A stretch of 64,000 nt of DNA from Azospirillum lipoferum. Its GTDB lineage: Bacteria; Pseudomonadota; Alphaproteobacteria; Azospirillales; Azospirillaceae. Positions 1 through 8,578 of this stretch are shown here, piece after piece. Where the stretch lies: NCBI RefSeq assembly GCF_024170005.1, contig NZ_JALJXJ010000008.1, positions 186,001-250,000 of the forward strand. The letters run 5' to 3'. Position numbers and translations under genes: made by a program. The first letter of the stretch is position 1; each line of letters starts with the position of its first letter. The notes under the pieces were generated by a model. It ran no database searches. It was not told the DNA's origin and was given only the letters and a program-made list of their open reading frames with translations.

Positions 1-931
1 ACAGCGCCTTGACCGTCTCGAACTCGTGGTTCTCGACGCGGGTGACGAGGTCGGCGTCCAGCTCCCCCACCTCGTCGGTGGTGCCGAAGGTGCCGTCGCG
101 CATGTGGCGGCCGGCGCGGCCGGCGATCTGCGCCACCTCGGCGGGACGCAGGCGGCGCGGGGCGAAGCCGTCGAACTTGACGATGCGGGCGAAGGCGACA
201 TGGTCGACGTCCATGTTCAGCCCCATGCCGATGGCGTCGGTCGCCACCAGATAATCGACCTCGCCCGCCTGATAGAGCCCGACCTGGGCGTTGCGCGTGC
301 GCGGGCTGAGCGCCCCCAGCACCACGGCGGTGCCGCCGCGCTGGCGCCGGATCATCTCGGCGATGGAATAGACGTCGGTGGCGGAGAAGGCGACGACGGC
401 CGAGCGCGGCGGCAGGCGCGTCAGCTTCCTGTAGCCGGCATAGGTCAGCTGGGAGAAGCGCGGCCGGCTGACGAACTCCGCCTTCGGCACCAGCCGGCGG
501 ATCATCGGCTGCATCGAATCGGATCCCAGCACCATCGTCTCGACCATGCCGCGGGCGTTCAGCAGCCGGTCGGTGAAGATGTGGCCGCGCTCGGGATCGG
601 CGCAGAGCTGGATTTCGTCCACCGCCAGGAAATCGACGGCGCGGTCCAGCGGCATCGATTCGACGGTGCAGACCCAGTAGGACGGGTTGGGGGGCAGGAT
701 CTTCTCCTCCCCCGTGACCAGTGCGACGGCATTCCTGCCCTTGATCGAGACGATGCGGTCGTAATTCTCCCGCGCCAGCAGGCGCAGGGGAAAGCCGATC
801 ATTCCGGACCGGTGACCGAGCATGCGCTCGATCGCCAGATAGGTCTTGCCGGTGTTGGTCGGCCCGAGCACGGCGACCACACGGCCCCCCCGCCCGAGAC
901 CGCCGCCCGCCGAAGCGTACGTGGACGTCAT
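1..931 (-). CDS. SUV3-like ATP-dependent helicase, 3' end outside window
   Basis: The first 310 codons of a superfamily 2 helicase are present; the gene runs off the left edge. Near the N terminus is a Walker A motif GPTNTGKT (about residues 23-30), followed by the DExH-type box VDEIQ and, near the window edge, QIAGRAGRH (motif VI). This set is typical of the SUV3/mgpS-like RNA helicases of alphaproteobacteria, which unwind RNA using ATP in the cytoplasm. The ATG at 929-931 gives a start shortly before the P-loop, as in relatives. A possible 44-aa gene lies upstream on the same strand. Family assignment is firm; the cellular substrate cannot be read from the sequence. Confidence 0.88.
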   Translation of the reverse strand, partial: MTSTYASAGGGLGRGGRVVAVLGPTNTGKTYLAIERMLGHRSGMIGFPLRLLARENYDRIVSIKGRNAVALVTGEEKILPPNPSYWVCTVESMPLDRAVDFLAVDEIQLCADPERGHIFTDRLLNARGMVETMVLGSDSMQPMIRRLVPKAEFVSRPRFSQLTYAGYRKLTRLPPRSAVVAFSATDVYSIAEMIRRQRGGTAVVLGALSPRTRNAQVGLYQAGEVDYLVATDAIGMGLNMDVDHVAFARIVKFDGFAPRRLRPAEVAQIAGRAGRHMRDGTFGTTDEVGELDADLVTRVENHEFETVKAL

Positions 932-1029
932 AGGGGTAAGCTTTGGGGTGCGGGAGGCCGCAATGCAAGCGGCGGCTTGGCGATGTATGGCGATTGCGCC
1001 GGCCTGGACGGCCGGCCGCTGCCGGACGG

Positions 1030-1164
1030 CTAGTGCCGCAGGGAGCGTGCGCGGCGGATCCTGAGCGAATGGAGCCCGTTCCGGGCGATGTCGAGGATCA
1101 GCAGGTAATCCTGCTTGATGACCGAAAGGCTGAAGAACAGCGGGGAGAGATCGAGCGCGCTCAT
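1030..1164 (-). CDS. Possible 44-aa small protein
   Basis: A short frame starting MSALDLSPLFFSL and ending RIRRARSLRH. It has a hydrophobic/amphipathic centre and a basic tail, and coding-like composition. The bases before the ATG (GGGATGACACCC) closely resemble the start context of the porin gene that begins at 34572 (GAGGATGACACCC), which favours this start; an in-frame ATG three codons earlier (1173) is the alternative. It lies 98 bases upstream of the helicase on the same strand and could be co-transcribed. No family is recognised and no function is proposed; the frame could be chance. Confidence 0.4.
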   Translation of the reverse strand: MSALDLSPLFFSLSVIKQDYLLILDIARNGLHSLRIRRARSLRH

Positions 1165-1250
1165 GGGTGTCATCCCGGATTGCGAGACGAAGAGGACGAG
1201 AGGGGAAGACGACGGGGGAGGCCGACAGGGGAGGCCGAGGGGGAAGACCG

Positions 1251-1284
1251 CAAGGGCCGCCGAATGGGGGTTCGGCGGCCCTTG
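1251..1284 (-). terminator. Hairpin terminator after the Spy-like gene
   Basis: Perfect 14-bp inverted repeat (CAAGGGCCGCCGAA and its complement) around a 6-base loop, located 58 bases beyond the stop of the minus-strand gene ending at 1343. There is no clear U-tract, so it may act with Rho or as an mRNA-stabilising hairpin. Confidence 0.6.
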
Positions 1285-1342
1285 GCCTCACGGCGGCTGC
1301 GTTGGGGGGCTTGGGGTCGCCGCCGGGAGTCTCTCTGTTACG

Positions 1343-1945
1343 TTAGCCCTTCGGCGGCTCCTGCGGTGCCGGACCCGGGCCGGGGCCCTTGCCCGGACCC
1401 ATGCCGTGCCGCGGGCCGTCATGGTCCCAGCCGCCGGGGCCACCGTGGTGCGGCCCCATATGATGGCCGCCCATGCCGCCCGGACCCGGGTTCAGCATGC
1501 GGTCGGCCTGCTTCTGCTGGTCGGGCGTCAGCTGGGCGTAGAGGTCGGTCAGGGCCGGGCGGACGGACTGGACCTGTTGCAGGTGGGCCTGCATCATCTG
1601 CTCGACCCGCTCAAGACGCTGCGGCAGGGCTGCCGGCGGCGGGGTGTCCTTGAACTTCACGCACAGGTCCTGCGTCGGCTTCAGGCTGGACCGGGCGGCG
1701 TCGGCGAACTTGGTCCAGGCGGCGCGCTGCTGTTCGGTGATGTTCAGCTTCTTCTCCGCATAGGCCAGCTTGCCGGCCAGACGGGCCTCCTGGTCCTCGC
1801 ACATGCGGGCGAAGTGGCGGTCGGGTCCCCCAGGACCCATGCCGGCGCCGGGACCACCCGGCTGCGGGCCACCCTGGGCGAAGACCGGAACGGCCACGCC
1901 GAGACCGGCGACCAGCAGGGCGGACGTCAGAAGGGCGCGTTTCAT
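1343..1945 (-). CDS. Spy/CpxP-like LTxxQ periplasmic protein
   Basis: A 200-aa exported protein with a Sec signal peptide (MKRALLTSALLVAGLGVAVPVFAQ). It carries two LTxxQ-type motifs, LNITEQQ (about 67-73) and LTPDQQKQ (139-146), in a helical core. Such proteins (Spy, CpxP) are periplasmic chaperones or stress sensors. The core is flanked by a Gly/Pro-rich N-terminal linker and a Gly/His/Pro-rich tail (about 152-200) that could bind metal. A good ribosome site (GAGGAG) precedes the ATG. It is transcribed divergently from the OmpR-type regulator and kinase at 2182-4403, which suggests that the pair controls it, as CpxAR controls cpxP. The family call is good; the regulatory link is an inference. 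Confidence 0.82.
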   Translation of the reverse strand: MKRALLTSALLVAGLGVAVPVFAQGGPQPGGPGAGMGPGGPDRHFARMCEDQEARLAGKLAYAEKKLNITEQQRAAWTKFADAARSSLKPTQDLCVKFKDTPPPAALPQRLERVEQMMQAHLQQVQSVRPALTDLYAQLTPDQQKQADRMLNPGPGGMGGHHMGPHHGGPGGWDHDGPRHGMGPGKGPGPGPAPQEPPKG

Positions 1946-2101
1946 GGTGTCGACTCCTCAGTGTAGTGCTGCTCTCTAAACCCCGGATGGAGGGGGCTTA
2001 TTCCGTTGGAACGTTCGAAGGAGCGTCGCCCCGTCGTTGTCCCGATGACCAGACAATGGGCGCCGAACGTTGCGGTCGAATGTCCGCAAACCGGTCATTT
2101 G

Positions 2102-2146
2102 GTAACAGAGTGTAACCGCCCCGGCCCTCGTAACCGGGCGTTACAC
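2102..2146. promoter_or_regulatory. CpxR-box-like direct repeat and dyad
   Basis: The divergent intergenic region holds GTAAC-N5-GTAAC (2102-2116), which has the layout of the enterobacterial CpxR box GTAAA-N5-GTAAA. It is followed by a third GTAAC facing GTTAC (2130-2144). It lies about 40-80 bases upstream of the response regulator start and 157-200 bases upstream of the Spy-like gene. A direct-repeat operator is what an OmpR-family dimer binds. Assignment to the adjacent regulator is inferred. Confidence 0.5.
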
Positions 2147-2181
2147 ATTTCCCCTTCACGCCTGCGGCGCGGCGCCCGATC

Positions 2182-2949
2182 ATGGGTTCCATGGACCGCA
2201 CGCCCCACCTCCTCGTCGTCGACGACGACCGCGAAATCCGCTCCCTCGTCGCCCAGTTCCTGACCAAGCACGGCTTCCGGGTCACCGGGGTCAAGGACGG
2301 GTCGGAGATGATGCGCACGCTCGACGGCGCCCGCGTCGACCTGATCGTTCTCGACCTCATGCTGCCGGGGGAGGACGGGCTGTCGCTCTGCCGCCGGCTG
2401 CGCGCCACACCGCAGACGGCGCAGACCCCGGTCATCATGCTGACCGCGATGGGGGAGGAGACCGACCGCATCGTCGGGCTGGAGATGGGGGCCGACGACT
2501 ATCTGGCGAAGCCCTTCAGCCCGCGCGAGCTGCTGGCCCGCATCAAGGCGGTGCTGCGCCGCGCCTCCGCCCCGCCGGTGGCCGGCATCCCGGCGGCGGC
2601 CGGCACGGTTCTGCGCTTCGAAGGCTGGTCGCTCGACCTTACCAAGCGCGAGCTGCGCTCGCCCGACGGGGTGCTGGTCCAGCTGTCGGCCGGCGAGTAC
2701 GACCTGCTGGTCGCCTTCGTCGAGCATCCGCAGCGGGTGCTGACCCGCGACCAGCTTCTCGATCTGGCGCGCGGCCGCTCGGCGGTTCCCTTCGACCGTT
2801 CCATCGACGTGCAGGTCAGCCGCTTGCGCCGCAAGATCGAACCCGACCCGGCCGACCCGACCCTGATCAAGACGGTGCGCGGCGGCGGCTATCTGTTCAC
2901 CCCGGCGGTCGCCGGACCGTCTCTTTCAAGCGGCGGGCTCGCGCCATGA
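2182..2949 (+). CDS. OmpR/PhoB-family response regulator
   Basis: A 255-aa two-component regulator. The receiver domain (about 10-125) has the acidic pocket VVDDD at 12-16, the phospho-acceptor Asp58 (VLDLMLPGEDG) and Lys110 (DDYLAKPF). A Trans_Reg_C winged helix follows (about 145-240), with RSIDVQVSRLRRKIE and the terminal GGGYLF. The stop overlaps the kinase start (ATGA), so the two are translationally coupled. An in-frame ATG at 2191 could be the true start, since the site before 2182 is weak. With the Spy-like gene divergent and a CpxR-box-like repeat upstream, it is probably the envelope-stress regulator of this locus, and probably autoregulated. Confidence 0.92.
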   Translation: MGSMDRTPHLLVVDDDREIRSLVAQFLTKHGFRVTGVKDGSEMMRTLDGARVDLIVLDLMLPGEDGLSLCRRLRATPQTAQTPVIMLTAMGEETDRIVGLEMGADDYLAKPFSPRELLARIKAVLRRASAPPVAGIPAAAGTVLRFEGWSLDLTKRELRSPDGVLVQLSAGEYDLLVAFVEHPQRVLTRDQLLDLARGRSAVPFDRSIDVQVSRLRRKIEPDPADPTLIKTVRGGGYLFTPAVAGPSLSSGGLAP

Positions 2950-4403
2950 CGGCCCAGCCGGAAACAGCCAAATCCAGACCGGCCCGCCGTCGCCTGTTCC
3001 GCCGTCCGCGCCTCGGTCTCCCCAACAGCATCGCCTCGCGCATCGCCATGACGCTGGTGCTGGCGCTGCTGCTGACCCAGGCGATCAGCGCGCTGGTCTA
3101 TCTGACCGACCGCAGCGAGGGGCCGCCGATCCACGGCCCCAACGTGCTGGTCCAGCGCGTCACCGCCATCGTCCAGCTGGTGGAAAGCACGCCGCCGCCC
3201 GGCCGCGAGCGTGTGGTGCGGGCCATCGACGATCCGGTGCTGCGGGTCGAATGGCACCCCGACCGTCCGCCGCCTCTCGGACCCGATGCCTTTCCCAGCG
3301 GCCGGTTCGAGGCGCTGAGGCACCGGCTGCGCGAATCGCTGGATACCGCCGACCGCAACATCCTGGTGGAGGTGCGGCTTCCCAGCGAGAGCGAGCTGCG
3401 CGATCGCCCTCCTCCCCGTCCGCCCTTCGTCGCCGACGACATCCGGCGCTGGGGACCCCATGTCCGGCTGTCGGTCCGGCTCGGCGACGGGTCCTGGCTC
3501 AGCTTCACCGGTGGCGATCCGCTGCCCGGCCCGTTCCGCATCGTCCGCTTCCTGCTGTGGATGGGGGGGGTGGCGGCGGTGATCCTGGTGGTTTCGCTGC
3601 TGGCCGCCCGCCGGGCGGCGGCGCCGCTGGCCGGTTTTGCCGCCGCCGCCGAACGTCTCAGCATCGACGGCCATGCCGATCCACTGACCGAGGAAGGCCC
3701 GCGCGAGCTGCGCGCCGCCACCCGTGCCTTCAACCGGATGCAGGCGCGGCTCGCCCGCTTCGTCACCGACCGCACCCAGATGCTGGCGGCGATCGGCCAC
3801 GACCTGCGCACGCCGATCACCCGGCTGCGCCTGCGGGCCGAGCTGGTCGACGACCCGGAGATGCAGCGGCGGATGCTGGCCGACCTGGACGAGATGGAGG
3901 CGATGATCTCCGCCACGCTGGCCTTCGCCCGCGACGACGCCCAGCGCGAGCCGCGCGGCCGCTTCGACCTCGCCGACCTGTTGCAGAGCCTGTGCGACGA
4001 CCGCGTCGATTCCGGCCACCGCGCCCTCTACGACGGCCCCGCCCATGTGGTGGCGGAGGGCCGTCCGGTGGCGCTGCGCCGGGCGCTGGCCAACCTGATG
4101 GACAACGCCATCAAATATGGCGGTGGCTTCACCGTCCGTCTGGAGACCGGCGCCGACGGCGCCAGCCAGCATCGCAACGCCCTGATCCACATCGACGACG
4201 ACGGCCCCGGCATCCCGGAGGCGGAGTTCGAGAAGGTCTTCGCCCCCTTCTACCGGCTGGAGCGCTCCCGCTCCCGCGACACCGGCGGCGTCGGGCTGGG
4301 CCTGTCCACCGCCCGCAGCATCATCCGTGGCCACGGCGGCGACGTGACCCTGGCGAACCGCGGCGGGGGCGGTTTGCGCGCGACGGTGACGCTGCCGCTG
4401 TAG
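2946..4403 (+). CDS. EnvZ/CpxA-type sensor histidine kinase
   Basis: A 485-aa inner-membrane kinase paired with the preceding regulator. A basic N terminus leads into TM1 (about 30-52). A periplasmic loop of roughly 150 residues rich in Pro/Arg follows, then TM2 (about 203-221), a HAMP segment, and a HisKA box IGHDLRTPITRLR with phospho-acceptor His285. The HATPase domain has the N box NLMDNAIKYGG and the G boxes DDGPGIP and GVGLGLS. No PAS domain is visible, so sensing is probably by the periplasmic loop. It overlaps the regulator by four bases. The architecture is that of CpxA/EnvZ; the signal is unknown. Confidence 0.92.
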   Translation: MTAQPETAKSRPARRRLFRRPRLGLPNSIASRIAMTLVLALLLTQAISALVYLTDRSEGPPIHGPNVLVQRVTAIVQLVESTPPPGRERVVRAIDDPVLRVEWHPDRPPPLGPDAFPSGRFEALRHRLRESLDTADRNILVEVRLPSESELRDRPPPRPPFVADDIRRWGPHVRLSVRLGDGSWLSFTGGDPLPGPFRIVRFLLWMGGVAAVILVVSLLAARRAAAPLAGFAAAAERLSIDGHADPLTEEGPRELRAATRAFNRMQARLARFVTDRTQMLAAIGHDLRTPITRLRLRAELVDDPEMQRRMLADLDEMEAMISATLAFARDDAQREPRGRFDLADLLQSLCDDRVDSGHRALYDGPAHVVAEGRPVALRRALANLMDNAIKYGGGFTVRLETGADGASQHRNALIHIDDDGPGIPEAEFEKVFAPFYRLERSRSRDTGGVGLGLSTARSIIRGHGGDVTLANRGGGGLRATVTLPL

Positions 4404-4420
4404 GCTCCCCGCCAAAGATC

Positions 4421-4560
4421 CCCTCTCCCCCCGGGGGAGAGGGTTAGGGTGAGGGGGCCGCACGGCGTGGCTTTCCGAGCATCGCGCACTTCCCGCTCCC
4501 CACCAAATCCTCGCTCTGCATCCCCCTCCCCCCGACCCTCTCCCCGGGGGGGAGAGGGGG
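4421..4560. repeat. Inverted pair of REP-like palindromes
   Basis: Two related C/G-rich palindromes face each other. The first is CCCTCTCCCCC/GGGGGAGAGGG (4421-4443) followed by TTAGGGTGAGGGGG. The second, at 4522-4560, is the same unit in the opposite direction. Such intergenic elements are common in alphaproteobacterial genomes and form hairpins after a gene. They fill most of the 354-base gap between the kinase and the PBP gene. Nothing else was seen in the gap apart from probable promoter sequence near 4700. Confidence 0.65.
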
Positions 4561-4757
4561 GATAAAGCAGGGGAGAGAGCATCCCCACCCAGCGATTTCG
4601 GATAGAGTCATCCTTTCGCCACGGTCGGGAGACAAATAATCGCCGACCCGCGACCAGCCTTCCGGCGAAGCGGCTGTGAGCGTATGAGGATCGAAGCGGG
4701 AACGTTTCCCGCACTCCGACCTGACCACACCGACCTGACAGGGCCAGCGAGCGCGCC

Positions 4758-7181
4758 GTGACCGCCGACCGACCGGACCACCAGACGGACCGCCGGGCGG
4801 GCCAGCTCTATGCCGGCCCCCGTCCGATCCGCACCCGCGAAGACCCGTCGCCGCTCGACCGGCTGACGGCGGGCGACGCCGCCCGCGCGCTGGCCGCCAA
4901 GGCGATAGAGTTTGCCCGCGACCGGCTGGCGACCGCCGGCAAGGGCAAGCCGCGCCGCAGGCCTCCGCCACCCTCGGCCGCCCCGACACCCACCCCCTTC
5001 AAGCAGCCCCGCCGCCCGCGCCGCGGCCTGCCTGCCTTCACGCTGCCGTCCTTCACCCTGCCGTCCATCTCCCTTTCAAGGGTCTCCTTGCCGAAACTGA
5101 AGCCGCCCGCCCGCCGGTCCGGCGGCAGCCAGCCGCCGCAGCCGCCGTCCCCGCCGCCCGCCCGCCCCGGCCGGGCGCCGCAACCGCCCCGCAAGGGTGG
5201 CGGCTGGGTGAAGCGGCTGGTGCAGTGGGGCCTCGTCGCCGCCATCTGGTGCGGCATCGCCCTCGGCGCGGTGCTGGCCTGGTTCGCGCTCGACCTGCCG
5301 GACATCTCCAAGGTGGCGCAGTTCGAACGCCGCGCCTCAATCACCGTGCTGGCCGCCGACGGCAGCGAGTTCGCCCGCTTCGGCGACCTGCACGGCACGA
5401 CGCTCAGCGTGCGCGACCTGCCGCCGCATCTGGTCGGCGCCGTGCTGGCGATCGAGGACCGCCGCTTCTACAGCCATTTCGGCATCGACCCGCTGGGCCT
5501 AGCCCGCGCGGTCTACGTCAACTGGCGCTCCGGCCGGGCGGTGCAGGGCGGGTCGACCATCACCCAGCAGCTCGCCAAGAACCTGTTCCTGACGCCCGAG
5601 AAATCGCTGAAGCGCAAGATCCAGGAGGCGATGCTGGCGCTGTGGCTGGAGAGCCGCTTCACCAAGGACCAGATCCTCACCGCCTATCTGAACCGCGTCT
5701 ATCTCGGCGCCGGCACCTTCGGGGTGGACGCCGCCGCCCGCACCTATTTCGGCAAGCCGGCGACCGAGGTCGACGTCCGCGAATCGGCGGTGCTGGCCGG
5801 CCTCTTGAAGGCGCCGTCGCGCTACGCCCCCAGTTCCAACCCGGACGAGTCGGCGGAGCGGGCGCGGGTGGTGATGGCGGCGATGCTGGACGCCGGCTAT
5901 CTGACCCAGGCGCAGTATGACGCCGCCCGCACCGCCAAGCCGTCGCCCAAGCGCAAGCCCGGCGGTGACGGCCGCTATTTCGCCGACTGGGTGACCGATC
6001 TGGTGCCGGGCTTCACCGGTCCCGACCATGGCGACGTGATCGTCCGCACCACGCTGGACCTGAAGATGCAGCGCGCCGCCGAACAGCGGCTGGAGGCTCT
6101 GCTCGCCGGCCCCGGCGTCGCCGCCAACGTCCGCCAGGGAGCGCTGGTCGCCATGAGCCCCGACGGGGCGGTGCGTGCCCTGGTCGGCGGCCGCGATTAC
6201 GACAGCAGCGAGTTCAACCGTGCCACCCAGGCGCTGCGCCAGCCGGGATCGGCCTTCAAGCCCTTCGTCTATCTGGCGGCGCTGGAGACCGGCTGGACCC
6301 CCGACAGCCTGATCGACGACGCCCCGGTCCAGCTCGGCAACTGGAGCCCCGGCAACTATGACGGCAAGTATCGCGGCAGCATCACGCTGGCCGCCGCACT
6401 CGCCCATTCCTCCAACACCGCGACGGCGCGGCTGATCGACCGGGTCGGCACCGACCGGGTGCGGCGCATTGCGTCGAACCTCGGCATCTCCTCGCCGCTG
6501 ACCCGCGACCTGTCGCTGGGGTTGGGCACCAGCGAGGTGACGCCGCTGGAGCTGGTGCGCGCCTATGCCGGCATCGCCAACCGCGGCGTCCCCGTCTGGG
6601 CCTATGCCATCACCGAAATCAGGAGCCGCGACGGCGCCGTTCTTTACCGGCGCCAGGGCGGCGGCGGTGCTGCGGTGGTCGATCCCGCCCATGCGGTGCA
6701 GCTGTCGCAGATGATGACCGGCGTGCTGGATTACGGCACCGGCCGCAGCGCGAAGCTGAACCGTCCGGCGGCCGCCAAGTCCGGCACCACCCAGGACTAT
6801 CACGACGCCTGGTTCGTCGGCTTCACCGCCGATCTGGTCGCCGGCGTCTGGCTCGGCAACGACAACAACGAGGCGATGAAGAAGGTCACCGGCGGCACCC
6901 TGCCGGCCAAGCTGTGGCGCGAGTTCATGCTCGACGCCCATGCCGGCAAGCCCGCCCGTCCGCTCCCCGGCCTGGACGGCGCCCCCGCCTGGACCCCGCC
7001 CCCTGGAAACATGCCGCCGGGAAGCGTGATGCCGGGCGCCATGCCGCCGGGCGGCGTGCCGATGGCGTCCGCCGATGCGCGGTCGGGCGGTGGGATCGGT
7101 TCGCTGATCGAAAAGATCGCCGGCGGTTCCGGCACCGCACCGCGGGTGCAGTCCGACTACAGCCACAGCGGGGTGCGGTAG
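4758..7181 (+). CDS. PBP1A-family bifunctional peptidoglycan synthase
   Basis: An 807-aa class A penicillin-binding protein that polymerises and cross-links peptidoglycan at the inner membrane. A long Pro/Arg/Ser-rich cytoplasmic region (about 1-150) precedes one TM (about 152-175). The glycosyltransferase 51 domain has AIEDRRFYSHFGIDP (about 230) and GGSTITQQLAKN. The transpeptidase domain has the serine motif SAFK (about 497), SSN (about 551) and KSGT (about 674). A Pro/Gly/Met-rich tail closes the protein. The start is GTG at 4758, giving MTADRPDHQTD. The long disordered cytoplasmic arm is the unusual part. The T6SS remnant begins 91 bases downstream and may be read from the same transcript. 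Confidence 0.93.
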   Translation: MTADRPDHQTDRRAGQLYAGPRPIRTREDPSPLDRLTAGDAARALAAKAIEFARDRLATAGKGKPRRRPPPPSAAPTPTPFKQPRRPRRGLPAFTLPSFTLPSISLSRVSLPKLKPPARRSGGSQPPQPPSPPPARPGRAPQPPRKGGGWVKRLVQWGLVAAIWCGIALGAVLAWFALDLPDISKVAQFERRASITVLAADGSEFARFGDLHGTTLSVRDLPPHLVGAVLAIEDRRFYSHFGIDPLGLARAVYVNWRSGRAVQGGSTITQQLAKNLFLTPEKSLKRKIQEAMLALWLESRFTKDQILTAYLNRVYLGAGTFGVDAAARTYFGKPATEVDVRESAVLAGLLKAPSRYAPSSNPDESAERARVVMAAMLDAGYLTQAQYDAARTAKPSPKRKPGGDGRYFADWVTDLVPGFTGPDHGDVIVRTTLDLKMQRAAEQRLEALLAGPGVAANVRQGALVAMSPDGAVRALVGGRDYDSSEFNRATQALRQPGSAFKPFVYLAALETGWTPDSLIDDAPVQLGNWSPGNYDGKYRGSITLAAALAHSSNTATARLIDRVGTDRVRRIASNLGISSPLTRDLSLGLGTSEVTPLELVRAYAGIANRGVPVWAYAITEIRSRDGAVLYRRQGGGGAAVVDPAHAVQLSQMMTGVLDYGTGRSAKLNRPAAAKSGTTQDYHDAWFVGFTADLVAGVWLGNDNNEAMKKVTGGTLPAKLWREFMLDAHAGKPARPLPGLDGAPAWTPPPGNMPPGSVMPGAMPPGGVPMASADARSGGGIGSLIEKIAGGSGTAPRVQSDYSHSGVR

Positions 7182-7272
7182 GGGCTTCAGCCCCCGGCCT
7201 GCCACCCCCAGGTTCCCCCTACCACCCCGACCCTGCTATACCTCCCCCGGATTTCCCCACAGCGGACGACAG

Positions 7273-8568
7273 ATGCAGGCGGATGAGCGATTGGACGGAA
7301 CGGACATGGCGGAGGCGGACGACCGTCCGCTTGCCGCCATTCTTGCCGCCCTGGCGACGGACGCTCCCGACGCTCCCGCTCCGCTTTCGGCCCTCCGCCG
7401 GCAGGACGCCCCGGGGCCACCGCCCCTCAACCCGCTGCTCAGCGCCGCCGCCCCGGTGCTGGCGCTGGCCGGCGCGCTGCGCGACCGCAGCCTGACCGAT
7501 CCGCCCCGCGCCGCCGCCACCGCCGCGCTGGAACGGTTCGACCGCGCCGCCGCCGCGGCCAGCCTCGACCCGGACGAAATCCGCGCCGCCCGCATCGCGC
7601 TTTCCGCCACGCTGGACGACGTCGCCCGCGCCGCCGGCCACGGCGGGGCGGCAGTAGCCGAATCAGGGGCCGGTGTGCGTTTCTTCGACCTGCTCGACGG
7701 CATGCTGGGCGACCCGCGCCGTCACCGTCATGCGCTGGAACTGTTCTACGCCTGCCTGTCGCTGGGCTTCGAAGGCCGTTTCCGCGACAAGCCCGGCGGT
7801 GCCCACGACCTCGCCCGCCTGCGCGACGAGCTGTACCGCATCCTGCGCCGCGCCCGCGGCGACATGGCGGCGGAGCTGTCGCCGGCCTGGGCGGGGGTGG
7901 CGGAGCCGTTCCGGCCGCTCGGCCCCTCGTTGAGCGGCACCCTGACCGGCAATGGGGCGGGCTGGATCGTCTGGGCGGCGGTGGCGCTCGGCCTGTCCGG
8001 CCTCTACGTCCATCTCGCCGGCAGCCTCGACCGGCAGGCGGAACCGGTGGTCGCCCGCATCGCCGCCCTGCTGCCCGACCGCCCGATCGAGATCGCCCGG
8101 CTGGTCCCGCCGCCGCCGCCCACCGCCGGCCCGGCCCTGATCGCCCGCATCACCGGCCAGCTCGCCCCGGAAATCCGCACCGGCGCCGTCGAGGTGCTGG
8201 CCGGGGAGGATGGCGCCCTGGTCATCCGCATCCCGGCGGCGGCGATGTTCGCCACCGGCAGCGACGCCGTGAAGGCCCGCCACCGCGCCGTCGTCGAGCG
8301 GGTCGGCCAGACCCTGGCGGCGGAGCCCGGCAGCGTCCTGGTGGTCGCCCACACCGACGACCAGACCCCGGCCAATGGCCGCCTGCCCGCGGCCCAATCC
8401 CTGACCGATGCCCGCGCCGAAGCGGTGCGCAAGCTGCTGGAACGCTCGCTGCCGCCGGCCCGCCTGTCGGCCGAGGGCCATGGCGACCAGGAACCCGTCG
8501 CGTTGAACGACACGCCGGCCGGGCGCGACGCCAACCGGCGGATCGACATCCGCCTCTACCCGCATTAG
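7273..8568 (+). CDS. tssL: Type VI secretion protein TssL (DotU + OmpA domain)
   Basis: A 431-aa inner-membrane protein of the T6SS membrane complex. The N-terminal DotU/IcmH domain contains FFDLLDGMLGDPRRHRHALE and the conserved ACLSLGFEGRFRD and LRDELYRILR segments. One TM follows (WIVWAAVALGLSGLYVHL, about 235-252). The C-terminal OmpA-like peptidoglycan-binding domain (about 310-431) has VVAHTDDQTP and SAEGHGDQEPVALNDTPAGR. This is an 'evolved' TssL that anchors the complex to the wall. A second ATG 11 codons in could be the start. It is first in a tight tssL-tssM-tagF operon. No other T6SS genes are present in the window. Confidence 0.9.
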   Translation: MQADERLDGTDMAEADDRPLAAILAALATDAPDAPAPLSALRRQDAPGPPPLNPLLSAAAPVLALAGALRDRSLTDPPRAAATAALERFDRAAAAASLDPDEIRAARIALSATLDDVARAAGHGGAAVAESGAGVRFFDLLDGMLGDPRRHRHALELFYACLSLGFEGRFRDKPGGAHDLARLRDELYRILRRARGDMAAELSPAWAGVAEPFRPLGPSLSGTLTGNGAGWIVWAAVALGLSGLYVHLAGSLDRQAEPVVARIAALLPDRPIEIARLVPPPPPTAGPALIARITGQLAPEIRTGAVEVLAGEDGALVIRIPAAAMFATGSDAVKARHRAVVERVGQTLAAEPGSVLVVAHTDDQTPANGRLPAAQSLTDARAEAVRKLLERSLPPARLSAEGHGDQEPVALNDTPAGRDANRRIDIRLYPH

Positions 8569-8578
8569 GGCGCCCGCC

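Noticed and set aside
26..1033. A 335-codon plus-strand frame at the left edge.
   Set aside because: The minus strand here encodes a helicase with clear motifs; the plus-strand frame has antisense-type composition (His/Ala/Asp-rich).
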